Positions 1 to 6,118 of a stretch of 11,728 nucleotides of DNA are shown here, piece by piece. Each line of letters starts with the position of its first letter. Position 1 is the stretch's first letter. The notes under the pieces were generated by a model. It ran no database searches and was not told the DNA's origin. It worked only from the letters and a program-made list of their open reading frames with translations. The stretch covers positions 1 through 11,728 of the forward strand of contig CAYOEZ010000159.1 of the NCBI GenBank assembly GCA_964402955.1, given 5' to 3'. The stretch comes from CAYOEZ01 sp964402955 (GTDB lineage Bacteria > Chloroflexota > DTOL01 > DAOUCN01). Made by a program: the position numbers and the translations under genes.

Positions 1-24
1 CGCCTGTTTCATGGTGGCAGCAGC

Positions 25-63
25 GGGGCATGCGGGCGGTAAACAGTGCGCCCCGCATGCCCC
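25..63. repeat. GC-rich hairpin downstream of the isomerase gene
   Basis: A perfect 12-bp inverted repeat, GGGGCATGCGGG (25-36) and CCCGCATGCCCC (52-63), encloses a 15-base loop. A further short outer match pairs TTTCA (7-11) with TGAAA (66-70). It lies just past the stop codon of the minus-strand isomerase gene, so in that transcript it would form a very stable 3' stem. No T-run follows the stem on the minus strand, so it is not a classic intrinsic terminator. It could stabilise the mRNA end, act as a Rho-independent-like pause, or be a REP-type repeat. Confidence 0.55.
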
Positions 64-84
64 TGTGAAATCTGACGCGCCCGG

Positions 85-846
85 CTAGAACACCTTGCGC
101 ATGTATTGGAGAGCAGGCCCTGCCTCAGCGGCCATGTTCGTCCAGCGGCACTCGACCGATACCCTGTCAGTGTAGCCTATCTGCTCCAGCAGGCGCGCAA
201 GCTTGGTGTACGGGTACTGCCCGCTGCCCGGGGGCTGGCGGTCGGTGTCGGCCACGTGGATATGCTTGATCCAGTCCTTGTACGTCACCATGTGCTCGAG
301 CAGCTCGCTCTCCAACATCATATGATAGAGATCAGCCATGGCGCTGATGGACGGGCGGTTAACCTGGCGCGCCAGCTCGGCTGCCTCAGCGACGCTGTTC
401 AACACATTGCACTCGCCGCGGTTGAGCGCCTCAATCGAAACCGTCACCCCGCTCCCGACCGCAGCGTCGGCGACGGTGTGCAGGAACGCGACGATCTGCT
501 GCATGGCATCGCTGCGCGAGAAACCATCAGGGATGGTGCGTGAGCCGCCGCTGCCGAAGATGATGATCTTCCCGCCAAGAAGCTGAACACGGGCGATGGC
601 GCGCTGCACGTAGACTTTGATGCGCTCCTCGTCCACGAGCGGGCCCACAATCTTCAAGTCGCGCGGCAGGAAGATGTTGAACACGGGCGTGGGCAGAGGG
701 AGAGCCCGGTACGTGGCCAGAACAGGGGCAAACGCCGCGTCATCCTCGCCGGCCAGCAGCGATGTGACCGCGCACTCCAGATAGTCGTATCCGGCCGCCT
801 TCACCACGCCGGCCATGTCTGCAGAGCTACAACATCCGAATTGCAT
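85..846 (-). CDS. Sugar (phosphate) isomerase/epimerase, xylose isomerase-like TIM barrel
   Basis: A 253-residue cytoplasmic protein of the AP-endonuclease-2/xylose-isomerase-like TIM-barrel superfamily, which includes hydroxypyruvate isomerase, D-tagatose/D-psicose 3-epimerase and IolE/IolI. Visible signatures are a FGSGGSR loop (about residues 98-103) and the four expected metal ligands at the ends of beta strands: E139 in SIEALNRGE, D172 in MADLYH, H197 in HIHVAD and E232 in VSVECRW. In this family these bind a divalent metal that shuttles protons between neighbouring carbons of a keto or aldo sugar. The ATG at 846 is chosen because AAGGAG lies 7 bases upstream (minus strand, 854-859); an in-frame ATG at 867 has no such site. 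It follows the phosphodiesterase gene by 25 bases and is probably co-transcribed. The exact substrate cannot be read from sequence; a C3-epimerase or hydroxypyruvate isomerase-like role is plausible. Confidence 0.85.
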   Translation of the reverse strand: MQFGCCSSADMAGVVKAAGYDYLECAVTSLLAGEDDAAFAPVLATYRALPLPTPVFNIFLPRDLKIVGPLVDEERIKVYVQRAIARVQLLGGKIIIFGSGGSRTIPDGFSRSDAMQQIVAFLHTVADAAVGSGVTVSIEALNRGECNVLNSVAEAAELARQVNRPSISAMADLYHMMLESELLEHMVTYKDWIKHIHVADTDRQPPGSGQYPYTKLARLLEQIGYTDRVSVECRWTNMAAEAGPALQYMRKVF

Positions 847-853
847 GCAGTGA

Positions 854-859
854 CTCCTT
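854..859 (-). promoter_or_regulatory. Ribosome binding site deciding the isomerase start
   Basis: AAGGAG on the minus strand, 7 bases before the ATG at 846. It supports the shorter 253-residue start over the upstream ATG at 867, which overlaps this site. Confidence 0.75.
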
Positions 860-871
860 CGTTGCATATTT

Positions 872-1594
872 CTAGCGCCAGCCCAATGCGAGCAGGCGGG
901 TAGTGAGACGATCAGGCCAATTGGTGGTCATGCCATCGACGCCGGCCTGGAGGGCGCGCTCTTGCATTTCGTCCGAGGTGACGCCCCAGGCGCGCACGGA
1001 CAGCCCGTTGCGATGCGCCTTCTCCACCAGATCAGCATCGACGTGCGCAGCGGCAGGGCAGATCTGCGCGAAGCCACGTGCTTTCACCTGCTGAATGACA
1101 TTGTTGTCGAAGACCTGCGTCAGGAAACCAATCTCGGCCTGAGGATCGAGGCGATGCAAGCCTTGTAGCCAGATGTCGTTGAATGAGGTGAACGTAACCT
1201 GGTTCATGAGTTCCCATCTGCGCACCATGGCGCAGAGCGGCTTGTTCACATCGTCGGCTTTGATCTCCAACGCCAGCGGCAGGCGCGCTCCATAGCGCTC
1301 CAGGAATTCGGCGACAGTCAGTATACGTTGCCCTGCAAACTCGAGCGCAAAGCGGATGCCAAAATCGAGGCGCTTCAACTCGTCGATGGTCAGTGCAGCC
1401 ACTTCGCCTTGCCCGTCGCTGATGCGATCCACCGTGGCGTCGTGGCACAGCACCAGGACGCCGTCACGGGTGAGGCGGATGTCGGTTTCCAGGGCATCGG
1501 CGCGCATGTCCAAAGCCAGGTCAAAGGCGGCAATGGTATTCTCTGGAGCATAGGCCGAGGCGCCGCGGTGGGCAATCACCTGGACGGTGTGCAT
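872..1594 (-). CDS. Glycerophosphodiester phosphodiesterase
   Basis: A 240-residue GDPD-family TIM-barrel enzyme that hydrolyses deacylated phospholipids (glycerophosphodiesters) to sn-glycerol 3-phosphate and an alcohol. Family hallmarks are all present: HRGAS at residues 9-13, PENT at 17-20, the metal-binding E36 and D38 in ALETDIR, general acid/base H51 in LCHD, ALEIK with E110 and K112, and W203 in RAWGV. The C-terminal GVDGMTTNWPD matches the usual GVDGIITDRPD. No signal peptide or membrane segment is seen, so it is cytoplasmic. The start at 1594 is preferred because GGAG lies 8 bases upstream and the protein then begins just before the HRGA strand, as is normal; an in-frame ATG at 1636 would add 14 unlikely residues. 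It is the first gene of a minus-strand pair, with a good promoter at 1648-1676. The pairing with a sugar isomerase is compatible with glycerophosphodiester or sugar scavenging. Confidence 0.92.
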   Translation of the reverse strand: MHTVQVIAHRGASAYAPENTIAAFDLALDMRADALETDIRLTRDGVLVLCHDATVDRISDGQGEVAALTIDELKRLDFGIRFALEFAGQRILTVAEFLERYGARLPLALEIKADDVNKPLCAMVRRWELMNQVTFTSFNDIWLQGLHRLDPQAEIGFLTQVFDNNVIQQVKARGFAQICPAAAHVDADLVEKAHRNGLSVRAWGVTSDEMQERALQAGVDGMTTNWPDRLTTRLLALGWR

Positions 1595-1620
1595 CTGAGT
1601 TTCTCCGTTGGTAATTTGTC

Positions 1621-1640
1621 TGTTGTGAGATGCCACAACA
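1621..1640. promoter_or_regulatory. Perfect inverted repeat, candidate operator
   Basis: TGTTGTG (1621-1627) and CACAACA (1634-1640) are perfect 7-bp arms around a 6-base centre. The site sits at the expected transcription start of the minus-strand phosphodiesterase operon and about 65 bases upstream of the divergent -35 element. Its size and position fit a dimeric repressor (LacI, GntR or DeoR type cannot be told apart). No regulator gene is in the window. It could instead be a small stem in the 5' leader RNA. Confidence 0.55.
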
Positions 1641-1647
1641 CACCGGT

Positions 1648-1676
1648 ATCATACACCCAATGGCCCGCCTCGTCAA
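1648..1676 (-). promoter_or_regulatory. Promoter for the GDPD-isomerase pair
   Basis: Minus-strand TTGACG (1671-1676), a 17-base spacer, then TATGAT (1648-1653). The expected transcription start is near 1641, giving a leader of about 47 bases before the ATG at 1594. The last four spacer bases are GGTG, as at the two other promoters found here. Confidence 0.65.
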
Positions 1677-1704
1677 CGAAAATGTGCTGACAGAGCGCAC
1701 GCCG

Positions 1705-1733
1705 TTGAATCGCTCGTTGCATAGGTGTATAAT
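1705..1733 (+). promoter_or_regulatory. Promoter for the D-lyxose isomerase gene
   Basis: TTGAAT (1705-1710), a 17-base spacer ending in GGTG, then a consensus TATAAT (1728-1733). The expected start of transcription is near 1740. An inverted repeat, GGTGT (1724-1728) with ACACC (1736-1740), brackets the -10 hexamer and the start point and may be an operator. Confidence 0.7.
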
Positions 1734-1774
1734 GCACACCAGGTCGGCCGGAAGCAGACTGCACCGACGCCACA

Positions 1775-1786
1775 TCCCGCGCGGGA
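1775..1786 (+). promoter_or_regulatory. 12-bp palindrome over the ribosome binding site
   Basis: TCCCGCGCGGGA is a perfect palindrome whose right half feeds into the GGGAG ribosome binding site (1783-1787) of the D-lyxose isomerase gene. The spacing from GGAG to the ATG at 1799 is 11 bases, slightly long. The palindrome has no loop, so in RNA only intermolecular or partial pairing is possible. A role is not shown. Confidence 0.35.
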
Positions 1787-1798
1787 GAGAAAGACGAC

Positions 1799-2497
1799 AT
1801 GAAACGTTCAGAGATTAACCGCATCATGAGCGAAGCGATTGCCTTCGCCACCGCCCACAAGTTTTACCTGCCGCCATTTGCCTTCTGGACTGCGGCAGAC
1901 TGGCAAACAAAGGGAGACGACGTGTCGGAGATCGTGACCAACCAACTGGGCTGGGACATCACCGACTTCGGATCGGGAGATTACAAGCGGCTCGGCCTGT
2001 TCTTGTTCACCATTCGCAATGGCAACTTCGACAACCTCAAGACAATGACCGGCAAGATCTACGCTGAGAAACTGCTTATCACCGGCGAAAACCAGGTGAC
2101 GCCCATGCACTTCCACTGGCAGAAGATGGAAGACATCATCAACCGTGGCGGGGGCAACCTCATCGTCCAGTTGTACAATTCTAACCCGCAGAACGACCTC
2201 CTCATGGAAACAGACGTGACCGTGCAGATGGACGGCGTGCGCACAATCGTCAAGGCGGGTGCAACAGTGACGCTCCATCCGGGTGAGAGCATCGCGCTCG
2301 AGCAGCGTGTCTACCACAAGTTCTGGGGCGAGCCGGGGAAAGGCACTGTTCTCGTCGGCGAGGTCTCGAGAGTCAACGACGACCGCATCGACAATCACTT
2401 CCTCGATCCCGTCGGACGATTCCCCACCATCGAAGAAGACGAGGCGCCGCTCTACCTGCTCTACAACGACTACGCGCGCTTCTACAAGCCGCGCTAA
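1799..2497 (+). CDS. D-lyxose isomerase (D-lyxose/D-mannose ketol-isomerase)
   Basis: A 232-residue cupin-fold enzyme of the D-lyxose isomerase family (once DUF1498), interconverting D-lyxose and D-xylulose and usually also D-mannose and D-fructose. The opening MKRSEIN is the family's typical N terminus. Metal ligands are seen as H104 and H106 in MHFHWQK, E111 in MEDI, and H173 in RVYHKFWGE. The downstream GEVSRVNDDRIDNHFL segment is also characteristic. Length matches the family (about 225-230 residues). It is cytoplasmic, with no signal peptide. It is transcribed divergently from the phosphodiesterase-isomerase pair from a strong promoter at 1705-1733, and both sides may share a regulator through the inverted repeat at 1621-1640. 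No kinase or transporter for the sugar lies in the window. Pentose or mannose use is the likely context. Confidence 0.92.
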   Translation: MKRSEINRIMSEAIAFATAHKFYLPPFAFWTAADWQTKGDDVSEIVTNQLGWDITDFGSGDYKRLGLFLFTIRNGNFDNLKTMTGKIYAEKLLITGENQVTPMHFHWQKMEDIINRGGGNLIVQLYNSNPQNDLLMETDVTVQMDGVRTIVKAGATVTLHPGESIALEQRVYHKFWGEPGKGTVLVGEVSRVNDDRIDNHFLDPVGRFPTIEEDEAPLYLLYNDYARFYKPR

Positions 2498-2527
2498 GAA
2501 CCTATCCAGGCATAGCCAGGCGGACCC

Positions 2528-2697
2528 TAACACCACGGAGTTTTCATGCCCTCGTGGGCACAACCGGGCATGAAAATGCGTGTGTGGAGTGCGACGAATC
2601 CCTTCGTCGTACTCCACACACGCATTCTCGTATCAGGCACGGAGAACACGGAGTGAAAGAGCGAAAACTCCGTGTTCTCCGTGCCTCCGTGGTGTTA
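2528..2697. repeat. 170-bp nested palindromic element (three hairpins inside an outer stem)
   Basis: The outer arms TAACACCACGGAG (2528-2540) and CTCCGTGGTGTTA (2685-2697) are perfect 13-bp inverted repeats. Inside are three hairpins placed almost end to end. Hairpin 1 has 11-bp arms 2541-2551/2566-2576. Hairpin 2 has 22-bp arms 2577-2598/2603-2624 with one G-U pair and a TCCC loop. Hairpin 3 has perfect 20-bp arms 2635-2654/2667-2686 with a 12-base loop, its last two bases shared with the outer arm. CACGGAG occurs three times in each orientation. No convincing gene runs through it. The layout suggests a non-autonomous mobile or extragenic palindromic repeat (MITE/REPIN-like) or a structured RNA. 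It could also serve as a terminator for the D-lyxose isomerase transcript, which stops 30 bases before it. Confidence 0.75.
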
Positions 2698-2724
2698 CAA
2701 GCGGTGACATCGTTGCCCCCCGTT

Positions 2725-2742
2725 GCATTACAATTGGAATGC
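2725..2742. promoter_or_regulatory. 18-bp near-palindrome upstream of the sucC promoter
   Basis: GCATTACAATTGGAATGC is symmetric around position 2733.5 except for one mismatched pair (A2730/G2737); its core CAATTG is a perfect palindrome. It is centred about 55 bases before the predicted transcription start, a typical place for an activator or dual regulator. No regulator is identified. Confidence 0.45.
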
Positions 2743-2754
2743 GCGGCATTGCCC

Positions 2755-2782
2755 TTGACAGGTACGTCCCATGGTGTATACT
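2755..2782 (+). promoter_or_regulatory. Promoter for sucC
   Basis: Consensus TTGACA (2755-2760), a 16-base spacer ending in GGTG, then TATACT (2777-2782). Transcription would start near 2789, giving a leader of about 45 bases. It may also drive the genes downstream of sucC. Confidence 0.65.
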
Positions 2783-2833
2783 TGGTGCAGAGTCAGCCTC
2801 TGTGCGTGAAACGAGATGCTCTCGGGGGGAGAG

Positions 2834-3973
2834 ATGAAGATTCACGAGTTTCAGGCCAAAGAAATTATGGCCCGCTACGGCGTGCCCGTGCCACAGGGAC
2901 AGGTCACATCGTCGCCTGCTGAAGCGCGCGATATTGCCAAAGCCATCGGCAAACCCGTCGTGGTCAAAGCGCAGGTGCTGGTCGGAGGCCGCGGCAAGGC
3001 GGGAGGAGTCAAGTACGCTGCCACACCGGATGACGCTGAAACCGCGGCGGCTGCCATCCTGGGCATGAATATAAAAGGCACAACTGTCCTGCGCGTCCTG
3101 GTCACCGAAGCCGCCGACATTGCCAGAGAAATCTATCTGGGCGCCGTTTTTGACCGTGACAACAAAAGCGTGGCCTTCATGGTTTCAGCCGAGGGCGGTA
3201 TCGATATAGAGGAAGTCGCACGCACCGCGCCGGAGAAGATCATCCGCGCCGCCGCCGACCCGTTGCTTGGCTTCCCCGATCATCGAGCGCGCCAGATGGC
3301 TTTTGCCGTGGGCATTCCCGCTACCCTGACGCGTGATTTTGTCAAGATTGTGCGTGGGCTCTATGACACGTACATGGCGACCGATGCCTCGCTGGCCGAG
3401 ATCAATCCCCTCGTCATAACGGCCCAGGGCCAGTTGGTGGCCCTCGACGCCAAGATCGTGCTCGACGACAACGCTCTCTTCCGCCACAAGGACATGGAAT
3501 CGCTGCGCGATGTCGCCGAAGAGAACGTTTACGAGCGCCAGGCGCGCGAGAACGATCTCAGTTACGTCAAGCTGGACGGCAGCGTGGGCTGCATGGTCAA
3601 CGGCGCCGGATTGGCTATGGCCACTATGGATATGATCAAACTCAACGGCGGCGCTCCGGCCAACTTCCTCGATATTGGCGGCGGCGCCAGGGCAGACAAA
3701 GTGGCAGCCGCGCTGCGTATCATCCTTTCGGATACAAATGTCAAAGCCGTCCTCTTTAATATCTTTGGCGGGATCACACGCTGCGATGAGGTGGCGCGCG
3801 GCATCGTGACCGCGCTGAAAGACGTGCCAACCGGCGTGCCCATGATTGCGCGGCTCGTCGGTACAAACGAGGAAGAAGGCCGGCGCATTCTGTCCGAGGC
3901 GCACATGGCCACAGCCAGCACCCTGGCCGAAGCCGCGCAGAAGGCCGTTGCTGCTGCGGCGCAACGCGCCTGA
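2834..3973 (+). CDS. sucC: Succinate-CoA ligase (ADP-forming) beta subunit
   Basis: A 379-residue protein (E. coli SucC is 388) that forms the nucleotide-binding half of succinyl-CoA synthetase, converting succinyl-CoA, ADP and phosphate to succinate, CoA and ATP in the citric acid cycle. An N-terminal ATP-grasp domain is shown by MKIHEFQAKE, GGRGKAGGVK (51-60) and the Mg-binding segments EINPLV (N191) and LDAKIVLDD (D205). The C-terminal CoA-ligase domain has MVNGAGLAMATMD (254-266), NFLDIGGGA and FNIFGGITRCDEVA (308-321). The ATG at 2834 fits the family N terminus and follows a G-rich GGGGGGAG site; an in-frame ATG at 2816 would add six atypical residues. The alpha-subunit gene sucD, normally next door, is absent here; rlmB follows after 54 bases. 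The malate-CoA ligase beta subunit (MtkA) is a close relative and cannot be fully excluded. Confidence 0.92.
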   Translation: MKIHEFQAKEIMARYGVPVPQGQVTSSPAEARDIAKAIGKPVVVKAQVLVGGRGKAGGVKYAATPDDAETAAAAILGMNIKGTTVLRVLVTEAADIAREIYLGAVFDRDNKSVAFMVSAEGGIDIEEVARTAPEKIIRAAADPLLGFPDHRARQMAFAVGIPATLTRDFVKIVRGLYDTYMATDASLAEINPLVITAQGQLVALDAKIVLDDNALFRHKDMESLRDVAEENVYERQARENDLSYVKLDGSVGCMVNGAGLAMATMDMIKLNGGAPANFLDIGGGARADKVAAALRIILSDTNVKAVLFNIFGGITRCDEVARGIVTALKDVPTGVPMIARLVGTNEEEGRRILSEAHMATASTLAEAAQKAVAAAAQRA

Positions 3974-4027
3974 GTGCATCCGTCACTGCGCCCGTTAGAA
4001 CGCAACACGACGGTCGACGAGAGGAAC

Positions 4028-4798
4028 ATGGCAGAAATCTATGGCCGCAACCCGGTGCTGGAAGCCTTGCGCCACGGCGGCGGCGTCAGCAGAATCTTGA
4101 TCGCCCGCGGCGCTCACGAGACGCAGCCCGTGCAGATGATCATGCAACTGGCCCAGGACAATGGCATCCCGGTTGAGTTCACCGACCGGCGCACGCTCGA
4201 CCTGCGCAGCAGCGGGGGCGTGCACCAGGGCGTCATTGCCATCGCCGAGCCATACAACTACGCCGACATCGATGATATTGTTGCGCACGCACAGGCCAAG
4301 AATGAACCATTGCTTGTGCTTGCGCTCGACTCCGTGCAAGATCCCCAGAATCTGGGGACACTCTTGCGCTCGGCAGAGGCCATCGGCGTCCACGGCGTCA
4401 TCCTGCCCGAGCGGCGCGCCGTCCAGGTGACGCCGCTCGTGGAAAAGGCGTCTGCCGGGGCCGCGCGCTTGCTGGCCATTGCCCAGATCACCAACCTGGT
4501 GCGCACACTGAACGACATGAAGAAAGCCGGGGCATGGGTGATCGGTGTGGAGAACGAGCCGGCGGCGCCAACCTACGATCACGCCGACCTGACAGGTCCG
4601 CTTGTGCTGGTGCTGGGCAGCGAAGGGCGCGGTCTGGGCCGATTGGTGCGAGAGACCTGCGATTCGCTGGTGCGGCTGCCCATGCGCGGTAAAGTGTCAT
4701 CTTTGAACGTGGGGGTTGCCGGTTCAGTCATCCTTTACGAGGTTCTGCGCCAACGCAAGCTGACGTCAGAGGACACGGCCAGACAAAATACTCGATAG
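4028..4798 (+). CDS. rlmB: 23S rRNA 2'-O-methyltransferase, RlmB/TrmH (SPOUT) family
   Basis: A 256-residue SPOUT-class RNA methyltransferase. The N-terminal substrate-binding domain starts with IYGRNPVLEAL (4-14), typical of RlmB. The C-terminal trefoil-knot domain carries motif 1, LDSVQDPQNLGTLLRSAEA, with N108 and R114; motif 2, LVLGSEGRGLG (194-204); and motif 3, RLPMRGKVSSLNVGVAGSV (216-234), with the S-L-N core. RlmB uses S-adenosylmethionine to methylate the ribose of G2251 in the 23S rRNA peptidyl-transferase P loop; other TrmH-like targets remain possible. The ATG at 4028 is chosen because the IYGRNPV motif then begins four residues in and GAGG lies just before it, although the spacing is short. 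A GTG directly after the sucC stop (3974) would add 18 unconserved residues. It probably shares the sucC transcript. Confidence 0.9.
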   Translation: MAEIYGRNPVLEALRHGGGVSRILIARGAHETQPVQMIMQLAQDNGIPVEFTDRRTLDLRSSGGVHQGVIAIAEPYNYADIDDIVAHAQAKNEPLLVLALDSVQDPQNLGTLLRSAEAIGVHGVILPERRAVQVTPLVEKASAGAARLLAIAQITNLVRTLNDMKKAGAWVIGVENEPAAPTYDHADLTGPLVLVLGSEGRGLGRLVRETCDSLVRLPMRGKVSSLNVGVAGSVILYEVLRQRKLTSEDTARQNTR

Positions 4799-4843
4799 AG
4801 CGGGGCAGGCTCAGGTCGGCATACGTCATAGAGTTTACATGAC

Positions 4844-6118
4844 ATGATCAGTAGATTACGTACGATGCTTGCGGGCAATCGCCCGGACCTCTACGCCATT
4901 CTCGACATCGGCACCGTCGAGGCCAAAGCTCTCCTTGTGCTCATCGAGGGAGAGAAGGCTACCCTTGTCGGCGCCGGACGGCAAGCTCACCAGCCCGGCG
5001 CCATTGCCAACTGTAGCGTGGCCGATGCCAGGCTGGCAGCCACGAGCTGCGAGGCTGCGCTGGCGCAGGCCGAGGCGCAGACTGAGACAGTTGTCGGCGA
5101 GAAGTTGGTGGCCGATCGGGCTGTGGTCGGCATCTCCGGCCCCATGCTCACGTCCACCTGCCTGTCAATGACCGTGCGCCGCCCGCGCCCGCAAGACAAG
5201 TTGAATGAAGCCGAATTGCGCGCCGTGATCCAACGGGCTGAGCGACTGGTTTTGCAGAAAGCGCGGGAGACGATAGCGCAGGAAGCAGCAACGTCCGACG
5301 TCGAAGTCGGGCTGGTTGACGCCGATATTTTGCACGTGTACGTGGATGGCGTCCCGCTGACGACAACCATGGCGCTGAGCGGGGCGCAGATTGATGTTCG
5401 CCTGTCGAACATTCTTGCTCCCGTCGGCTACCTGGCGATGGTCAACTCTCTCGTGGCAACACTGGAACTGGAACCGATCGCGATCCTGGCCGGATGCAGC
5501 GCCATGACGCATATGCCTGCGATCGCGGCGCGCGGCGATGGGCTGATCATTGACGTCGGCGGCGAATGTACCGATCTGGTGCTCGTCAGGCAGGGTGGCG
5601 TCGAGAATGTGCAATCGCTACTGATGGGCGGCATGTCCTTCACGCGGCGTATCGCCCGAACATTGGGCGTGCCAATGAACGCGGCGGAGGACATCAAGAA
5701 GGACTACAGCAATGCCCGCCTGGAGCAGGAGCGCGCCGCAGAGCTTCACACCGCTATGGCCGCCGACATCCACACCTGGCTCGATGGCGTGCAGGCGCTG
5801 CTCGAAGAGATGGCCAGGCACGAGGATCTGCCGGCTCATATATACCTGGCTGGCGGGGGAGTAGCGTTGCCCGACCTCGAGCGGGCAGTCCGCCTGCACC
5901 CGTGGCTGCGTGTGTTGTCGTTTGTGCGCTCGCCACAGGTGGCGGTGCTTCAGGCTAAATCCGCCGGGCTGACCGACAGTACGCGTCATCCGGGCGGGCC
6001 GGGCCATGTTGGGCCTGTGTCGCTGGCCGCCTGGGCTGTGCAGTCGACGCGCCCCCAGACAGCCAATATGTCACAGCGAATTCTGCAACAGGTTATTCAT
6101 GGGATGGGACTATCGTGA
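4844..6118 (+). CDS. FtsA/PilM-like actin-fold ATPase
   Basis: A 424-residue protein of the actin/Hsp70 ATPase superfamily, closest in layout to FtsA and PilM. The phosphate-1 motif is ILDIGTVEAKALL (19-31, D21). Phosphate-2 is LIIDVGGECTDLVLV (234-248, D237). The adenosine motif is IYLAGGGVALPDL (333-345). GGMSFTRRIARTL (262-274) and AEDIKKDYSNA (281-291) match FtsA-type segments. The region about 85-210 corresponds to the inserted SHS2/1C domain. The last 15 residues may form a short amphipathic membrane-binding helix, as in FtsA. No ftsZ or ftsQ is nearby, so this is unlikely to be the canonical divisome FtsA. Its stop overlaps the start of the gp47-like gene by four bases, implying translational coupling and a shared complex, reminiscent of PilM with bitopic PilN. 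The ribosome binding site is weak. Specific role unknown. Confidence 0.75.
   Translation: MISRLRTMLAGNRPDLYAILDIGTVEAKALLVLIEGEKATLVGAGRQAHQPGAIANCSVADARLAATSCEAALAQAEAQTETVVGEKLVADRAVVGISGPMLTSTCLSMTVRRPRPQDKLNEAELRAVIQRAERLVLQKARETIAQEAATSDVEVGLVDADILHVYVDGVPLTTTMALSGAQIDVRLSNILAPVGYLAMVNSLVATLELEPIAILAGCSAMTHMPAIAARGDGLIIDVGGECTDLVLVRQGGVENVQSLLMGGMSFTRRIARTLGVPMNAAEDIKKDYSNARLEQERAAELHTAMAADIHTWLDGVQALLEEMARHEDLPAHIYLAGGGVALPDLERAVRLHPWLRVLSFVRSPQVAVLQAKSAGLTDSTRHPGGPGHVGPVSLAAWAVQSTRPQTANMSQRILQQVIHGMGLS

Noticed and set aside
1621..1640. The 7-6-7 inverted repeat read as a terminator
   Set aside because: It lies at a promoter start point between divergent genes, not after a gene, and has no T-run.
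1808..2617. 269-codon open frame on the minus strand opposite the D-lyxose isomerase gene
   Set aside because: It lies antisense to a clear cupin enzyme, has no family likeness, and runs into the palindromic element. It is a by-product of GC-rich codon use.
2554..2922. Open frame crossing the nested palindrome into sucC
   Set aside because: It is formed by inverted-repeat sequence and the sucC promoter, overlaps the start of sucC, and has no ribosome binding site.
3185..3979. 264-codon minus-strand open frame opposite sucC
   Set aside because: Fully antisense to an unmistakable sucC; His-rich, low-likeness translation typical of a shadow frame.
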